Below are positions 15,385 through 19,286 of a stretch of 19,286 bases of DNA, piece by piece. The DNA is from Clostridia bacterium. Lineage in GTDB: Bacteria; Bacillota_A; Clostridia; Oscillospirales; CAG-272. Both the position numbers and the translations under genes were made by a program. Each line of letters starts with the position of its first letter. The stretch's first letter is position 1. The notes below the pieces were generated by a model, which worked only from the letters and a program-made list of their open reading frames with translations, did not search any database and was not told where the DNA came from. The stretch covers positions 1 to 19,286 of the forward strand of contig JAFUQY010000236.1 of assembly GCA_017472105.1 (NCBI GenBank). The letters are read 5' to 3'.

Positions 15385-15432
15385 ATACACAACACAACAA
15401 CCACACACACAAGTCAACAACAAGTCAACAAG
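15385..15432 (+). repeat. C/A-rich, G-poor tract with tandem 11-bp repeat
   Basis: In the tsf-pyrH gap about 48 nt contain almost only A and C with two G residues. The tract ends in two perfect tandem copies of CAAGTCAACAA (15410-15420 and 15421-15431), immediately before the terminator stem. Such unstructured C-rich, G-poor RNA resembles Rho loading sequences. A role here is inference. Confidence 0.6.
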
Positions 15433-15570
15433 AAAATCCTGCCGCAAAAACGGTGGGATTTTTTCTTGTTTTCCGCAAATTCCTCTTTACAAATCGTCCG
15501 AAATAAGGTACAATATATTAGATAATATGTGATACCATCGGAGGACTGGAAAAGTGAAACGATTCAAGCG
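15433..15570 (+). terminator. intrinsic terminator after tsf
   Basis: A long stem AATCCTGCCG (15435-15444) / CGGTGGGATT (15551-15560 in the sequence numbering of the opposing arm) has two G-U pairs and a CAAAAA loop. A/T pairs extend it on both sides (AAGAAA / TTTCTT), and it runs into six T residues and a further T-rich tail. This closes the rpsB-tsf transcript. Confidence 0.88.
15486..15514 (+). promoter_or_regulatory. sigma-A promoter of pyrH and the downstream cluster
   Basis: -35 TTTACA (15486-15491), 17-bp spacer and -10 TACAAT (15509-15514). The predicted start near 15521 leaves a short leader before the GTG at 15554. It is the only good promoter seen for pyrH-frr-uppS-cdsA-dxr. Confidence 0.8.
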
Positions 15571-16333
15571 CGTACTCCTCAAGCTGTCGGGCGAAGCTCT
15601 GGCAAAGCAGGAGACCATTGACGGAAAAGAAAAAGTTGTCGATATCTTCGATCCCGAAATCATCGGCAGAATCGCTGATGTCATTAAAAAGCTCGTTGAC
15701 GAAGGAACGGAAGTCGGTATCGTCATCGGTGCCGGAAATATCTGGCGCGGTGCATACGGCGAAGGTGTGAAGCGTGCAAGAGCGGACCAGATGGGTATGC
15801 TCGGCACCATGATTAACTGCCTCAGAATGGAAGACGCCATCGAGAAGAAGGGCTGTCCCGTAACCGTATTCTCTCCCGGCGGCATGAACGGCACTGCGGA
15901 ATCCTATGACTTCCGTAAGGCGATCAAGGTCATGCAGAACGGCGGCGTTGCGATCTTCGGCGCAGGTCTCGGCATCCCGTTCGTCACCACCGACACCACT
16001 GCGGTTGTCCGTGCGGCTGAAATCGGTGCGGATGTCATCCTCATGGCAAAGCACATCGACGGCATCTACGAAAAGGACCCCGTTCGCGCAGACGGCTCCA
16101 TCGACCGCTCCGTACCCAGATTCAAGACCGTTTCCTATGACTACTGTCTCCAGAAGGGTCTGAAGGCGACCGACATTTCCGCATCCGCTCTCGCCAAGGA
16201 ACAGAAAATCGACATGTATGTCTTCGCGCTGTCCGATCCCGAAAACATCCTCGCGGCAGTGAACGGCGAAGAAATCGGTACCCTCGTTACCTACGACAAG
16301 AACGCCGAAATCGAAATCCATCCCGTCGGCTGA
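15554..16333 (+). CDS. pyrH: Uridylate kinase (UMP kinase)
   Basis: Phosphorylates UMP to UDP, the committed step toward UTP and CTP. The 259-aa product is of the amino acid kinase fold, with the phosphate loop LLKLSGEAL (8-16), GAGNIWRG (59-66), the MGMLGTMINCLRMEDA stretch (80-95) and the acceptor-site motif TTDTTAVVRAAEIGAD (145-160), then LMAKHIDGIYEKDP. It is slightly longer than the usual 235-245 residues because of extra residues near the N-terminus (QETIDGKEKVVD) and at the C-terminal end. The start is GTG at 15554, 8 nt after GGAGGA (15540-15545). It opens the pyrH-frr-uppS-cdsA-dxr cluster that follows rpsB-tsf in most bacteria. Confidence 0.97.
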   Translation: MKRFKRVLLKLSGEALAKQETIDGKEKVVDIFDPEIIGRIADVIKKLVDEGTEVGIVIGAGNIWRGAYGEGVKRARADQMGMLGTMINCLRMEDAIEKKGCPVTVFSPGGMNGTAESYDFRKAIKVMQNGGVAIFGAGLGIPFVTTDTTAVVRAAEIGADVILMAKHIDGIYEKDPVRADGSIDRSVPRFKTVSYDYCLQKGLKATDISASALAKEQKIDMYVFALSDPENILAAVNGEEIGTLVTYDKNAEIEIHPVG

Positions 16334-16380
16334 GATAAACATCAGAAATAATTATTTTCATCAGATAAAGGAGAACCACC

Positions 16381-16935
16381 ATGAAGCTCGATACCAAAGA
16401 ATTTGAAACCAGAATGAAAAAGACCATTGACGTCTTCAAGGAAAACCTTTCCGTAATCAGCGCAGGCCGTGCGAATACCGCCGTGGTTTCCAAGATCACC
16501 GTTGACTATTACGGCGTAGCAACCGCAATCACCCAGATGGCAGAAGTCAAGGTTGCAGACCCCAAGACCCTCACCATCCAGCCCTGGGACGCTTCCACCG
16601 TCAAGGCAATCGAAAAGGCAATCCTTACGTCCGATATCGGCATCAACCCCGTAAACGACGGTAAGATCATCCGCCTTGTATTCCCCCAGCTCACCGAAGA
16701 ACGCCGTAAGGAACTCAAGAAGAACATCGCAAAGCTCTCCGAAGAAGCTAAGGTTGCCATCCGCAACATCCGCCGCGACGCAAACGACAAGAGCAAGGCA
16801 ATGAAGAAGAACAGCGAAATGACCGAAGATGAACAGAAGGCATCCGACAAGACCATGCAGGATATGACCGACAAGTTCATCAAGGAAATCGACACGATCA
16901 CCACAGCGAAAGAAAAGGAAATCATGGAGATCTGA
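16381..16935 (+). CDS. frr: Ribosome recycling factor
   Basis: Works with EF-G to split post-termination ribosomes. The 184-aa length is normal for the family (about 185). Signatures seen are the N-terminal helix region SVISAGRANTAVV (RAN motif), the DYYG segment, the ADPKTLTIQPWD hinge area, and the C-terminal long helices with VRRDAN-type sequence (IRNIRRDANDKSKAMKK) ending KEKEIMEI. AAAGGAG at 16367-16373 lies 7 nt before the ATG. The gene follows pyrH after 47 nt and is almost certainly cotranscribed. A strong hairpin without a T run separates it from uppS. Confidence 0.97.
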   Translation: MKLDTKEFETRMKKTIDVFKENLSVISAGRANTAVVSKITVDYYGVATAITQMAEVKVADPKTLTIQPWDASTVKAIEKAILTSDIGINPVNDGKIIRLVFPQLTEERRKELKKNIAKLSEEAKVAIRNIRRDANDKSKAMKKNSEMTEDEQKASDKTMQDMTDKFIKEIDTITTAKEKEIMEI

Positions 16936-16950
16936 CATACGCTCAGAGAT

Positions 16951-16997
16951 TGTGCGCCCGGTGTACTGCTGAAACATGCAGGATTACTGGGCGCATG
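16951..16997 (+). other. long two-part hairpin between frr and uppS
   Basis: TGCGCCC (16953-16959) pairs perfectly with GGGCGCA (16989-16995). Two further G-U pairs extend it outside, and an inner CTGC/GCAG stem (16966-16969 and 16978-16981) has an 8-nt loop. The following bases are not T rich, so it is a poor terminator. It may set message stability or partial attenuation within the cluster. Confidence 0.6.
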
Positions 16998-17032
16998 CCT
17001 TATATTCAGAACTACCGTAAAACGAGGTTATC

Positions 17033-17761
17033 ATGACAGATCTGACAACCATACCCATCACGGAAGTGGTCGAAAAAAGCGGCCTGAAGCACATCGCGTT
17101 CATCATGGACGGCAACGGCAGATGGGCGAAACAGCGCGGACTTCCCAGAGAAGCTGGACATACCGCAGGCGCATCCAATTTCAAGACCGTCGTCCGCTAC
17201 TGCAAGAAGATCGGCATTCAGTGCTGTACAGTCTACGCGTTTTCCACAGAGAATATCAAGCGTCCCCGACATGAGGTCGAGGCAATTTTTCGTCTGCTGC
17301 TGTCCTATATCCAGGAGGCCGGCGACGAGAAGGATATCGAATTCCGCTTCATCGGCAATCCTGCGGCACTGAGCGAGAACATCGGTAAAAGGACCCGCGC
17401 ACTGGAAGACGAAACCCGCGGCAGACCGTACCGTCTGAATATCGCGCTCAACTACGGCGGACGGGATGAGATCGTACACGCGGTCAATACGCTCATCGCC
17501 GAAGGCAAGCGTGAGATCACCGAGGATGATATTTCCGCCAATCTCTATACCGACGGCTGTCCCGAACCCGACCTGATCGTGCGGACAGGGAAGGAGATGC
17601 GGATTTCCAACTTCCTCCTGTGGCAGTGCGCGTATGCGGAGTTTTATTTCTCCGACAGAATGTGGCCCGACTACACCACGGACGACGTGGACGAAGCGGT
17701 TCGTGATTTCGCGCGCCGTTCCCGCAGATGGGGCGGTCTGGATCAAACCGAAACCAAGTAA
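17033..17761 (+). CDS. uppS: Undecaprenyl diphosphate synthase (cis-prenyltransferase)
   Basis: Builds the C55 lipid carrier used for peptidoglycan and wall polymers by adding isopentenyl diphosphate units to farnesyl diphosphate. The 242-aa product has the catalytic motif IMDGNGRWAKQRG (24-36) with the magnesium-binding D26, then YAFSTENIKRP (68-78), LNIALNYGGRDEI, and the substrate-binding block RTGKEMRISNFLLWQ (184-198). R184, R190 and S192 of that block are kept. The residue after RTG is Lys where Gly is usual. The ribosome site is a modest GAGG (17024-17027). It stands between frr and cdsA (15 nt away), the conserved order. Confidence 0.97.
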   Translation: MTDLTTIPITEVVEKSGLKHIAFIMDGNGRWAKQRGLPREAGHTAGASNFKTVVRYCKKIGIQCCTVYAFSTENIKRPRHEVEAIFRLLLSYIQEAGDEKDIEFRFIGNPAALSENIGKRTRALEDETRGRPYRLNIALNYGGRDEIVHAVNTLIAEGKREITEDDISANLYTDGCPEPDLIVRTGKEMRISNFLLWQCAYAEFYFSDRMWPDYTTDDVDEAVRDFARRSRRWGGLDQTETK

Positions 17762-17776
17762 CGGAAGGAACTTATC

Positions 17777-18604
17777 ATGAAAACAAGAATTATCACTGCG
17801 ATTGTAGCTATCATTATATTCCTGCCGGTTTGTATTTTCTCGGACACATGGTTCTATCCCACCGCTATGGCAATTCTGTGCACCGTCGGTGTTTATGAAA
17901 TGCTCTCCTGCGTGGGAATGTTCAAAACGCCCGCAGTTTCCGTACCGTCCATTCTTCTCGCAGTCGCCATGCCGATGATTCCGCTGTTCTCCGACGAATC
18001 CACGCTGATTCTCGAGCTCGGATGCATCATCGGGTATCTCGTGCTGACCTTCACCGCGGACGTTTTCGCAAGGGGCAGGCTCGACTACACCGTCACATCT
18101 TCCGCATTCCGCGGCGTGCTGTACGTCTCCCTGTCCTTCACCTGCATGACTCTGCTCCGCGAGGAAGGGGAATACCTCTACCTGCTCACCTTTATCGGAC
18201 CGTGGGTCAGCGATTCTTTCGCATACTTCACCGGCAGATTCTTCGGCAGGCATAAGCTCATCCCCGAAGTTTCTCCGAAGAAGACCGTGGAAGGCTCCAT
18301 CGGCGGGATTGTTTTCGCCGCGCTTTCCTTTGTCATCTACGGCATCATCATTCAGAAATTCTTCGCACCCGAGATTGAGCTGAACTACGTCATGCTCGCT
18401 CTGTCCGGCGCGATTGTGTCCGTGATTTCCCAGATCGGCGACCTTGCGGCATCCGTCATCAAGCGTCGCTTCGAGGTCAAGGACTATGGCTGGATCTTCC
18501 CGGGTCACGGCGGTGTGATCGACCGTTTCGACAGCGTCATTCTCACGGCTCCCGTGCTCTACATCCTCACCCAGATTCCCGCATTCAGCAGCATTCTCAT
18601 CTGA
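17777..18604 (+). CDS. cdsA: Phosphatidate cytidylyltransferase (CDP-diglyceride synthase)
   Basis: Integral membrane enzyme making CDP-diacylglycerol from CTP and phosphatidic acid, the branch point of phospholipid synthesis. The 275-aa product has about seven to eight hydrophobic segments. The conserved part lies at the C-terminal end: SDSFAYFTGRFFGRHKL (145-161), SPKKTVEGSIGG (166-177), QIGDLAASVIKR (219-230), then KDYG and the family signature PGHGGVIDRFDS (242-253). GGAAGGA serves ATG 17777, 15 nt after uppS. It ends 13 nt before dxr. Confidence 0.97.
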   Translation: MKTRIITAIVAIIIFLPVCIFSDTWFYPTAMAILCTVGVYEMLSCVGMFKTPAVSVPSILLAVAMPMIPLFSDESTLILELGCIIGYLVLTFTADVFARGRLDYTVTSSAFRGVLYVSLSFTCMTLLREEGEYLYLLTFIGPWVSDSFAYFTGRFFGRHKLIPEVSPKKTVEGSIGGIVFAALSFVIYGIIIQKFFAPEIELNYVMLALSGAIVSVISQIGDLAASVIKRRFEVKDYGWIFPGHGGVIDRFDSVILTAPVLYILTQIPAFSSILI

Positions 18605-18617
18605 TTAAGGAGAAACT

Positions 18618-19286
18618 ATGATCTCGCTCAACCCCAATCCGTGCCGGAAAATCGAATCGGCGGCAGTTCTCGGCTCAACCGGTTCCGTCGGTACGCAGAC
18701 CATGGACGTCATCCGTGAGCTCGGACTGCGCGTCAATATGCTTACCGCAGGAGAGAACACGGATCTTCTCGCACAGCAGATTGCAGAGTTTCACCCGTCC
18801 GTCGTCGCTGTGGCATCGGAATCTGCGGCAAAACGGCTCCGTGACACCATCGGCACAGACGCGGAAATTCTCTGGAAAAAGGACGAAGTCTTCGCCGCCA
18901 TCCGTGAAACCTCTGCCGACATGATTTTTCACTCCGTTGCAGGGCTCGAGGGCATCGGATACGCACTCGCCGCGGCACAGTCCGGCAAACGTGTCGGCAT
19001 GGCAAACAAAGAAGCCATCATTGCCGTAGGAGATCTGATTTTCGACACCATGGCGAAGTCCGGCGGTGAGATGATTCCCGTTGACAGCGAGCACAGCGCG
19101 ATCTACCGCTGTCTTGAGGGCAAGGATCTTTCCGACATCAGAAAGATCATCCTGACCGCATCGGGAGGACCGTTCAAGAACCGCACATGGGAACAGCTCA
19201 AATCCGTCACACCCGCAGAGGCACTCAACCATCCTACGTGGAAAATGGGCAGAAAAATCACCATCGACTCCGCAACCCTCATGAAC
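18618..19286 (+). CDS. dxr: 1-deoxy-D-xylulose 5-phosphate reductoisomerase, 3' end beyond window
   Basis: First committed enzyme of the MEP pathway, making isoprenoid precursors; its products feed the uppS reaction encoded two genes upstream. The 223 codons present run to the window edge without a stop. Motifs are the NADPH loop GSTGSVGTQT (19-28), ANKEA (129-133), VDSEHSAIYRCL (155-166) with metal ligands D156 and E158, LTASGGPF (179-186) and HPTWKMGRKITIDSATLMN (205-223). AAGGAG lies 6-7 nt before ATG 18618. About 40 percent of a typical 380-400-residue enzyme is missing from the window, not from the gene as far as can be seen. Its presence shows that the organism uses the MEP rather than the mevalonate route. 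Confidence 0.96.
   Translation, partial: MISLNPNPCRKIESAAVLGSTGSVGTQTMDVIRELGLRVNMLTAGENTDLLAQQIAEFHPSVVAVASESAAKRLRDTIGTDAEILWKKDEVFAAIRETSADMIFHSVAGLEGIGYALAAAQSGKRVGMANKEAIIAVGDLIFDTMAKSGGEMIPVDSEHSAIYRCLEGKDLSDIRKIILTASGGPFKNRTWEQLKSVTPAEALNHPTWKMGRKITIDSATLMN

Noticed and set aside
17012..18508. A 498-codon open frame on the - strand across uppS and cdsA
   Set aside because: It is antisense to two certain genes, with no domain and no ribosome site.

Overview
The window is a continuous stretch of bacterial chromosome from an endospore-forming Firmicute of the class Clostridia. The evidence is the spoIIGA-sigE sporulation pair, a YlmC-type sporulation protein, a dgt-dnaG-rpoD primase/sigma cluster, strong AGGAGG-type ribosome binding sites and consensus sigma-A promoters with 17-bp spacers. 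Base composition is moderate, with no obvious composition island. The sequence suggests an uncultured Oscillospirales-like gut organism, but this placement is inference. All protein genes lie on the + strand. Only the two tRNA genes at the left edge are on the - strand.

Layout. (1) 1-372: two identical tRNA-Pro(GGG) genes on the - strand, the first cut by the window edge. Each has its own consensus promoter, and together they form a roughly 250-bp tandem duplication. (2) 472-2045: a candidate 22-bp-spacer promoter, spoIIGA (membrane aspartic protease) and sigE (pro-sigma-E, its substrate), with a 4-base gene overlap; sigG is not next to them. (3) 2096-4503: rpmE with its own promoter and terminator, then hflX and yigZ (IMPACT family). 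(4) 4618-9813: dgt, dnaG and then two complete primary sigma factor genes in tandem. The second lacks the front half of region 1.1. (5) 9814-11854: a 290-bp spacer ending in a strong promoter, then an orphan solute-binding lipoprotein gene with codon use like that of the ribosomal genes, closed by a hairpin terminator. (6) 11868-12965: a Gfo/Idh/MocA oxidoreductase. (7) 13048-13338: a small, cysteine-rich PRC-barrel protein (YlmC/YmxH family) behind a sigma-E-like promoter. (8) 13371-15341: rpsB-tsf, preceded by a structured leader of about 220 nt. (9) 15486-19286: pyrH, frr, uppS, cdsA and dxr (cut by the right edge), the usual translation, UMP kinase, undecaprenyl, phospholipid and isoprenoid cluster.

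Most of the window is housekeeping, and I see no mobile element, CRISPR array or defence system. The points most worth following are the tandem primary sigma factors with different N-termini, the structured rpsB leader, the sigma-E-like promoter in front of the detached ylmC gene, and several genes placed directly behind terminators with no visible promoter of their own (hflX and the oxidoreductase).
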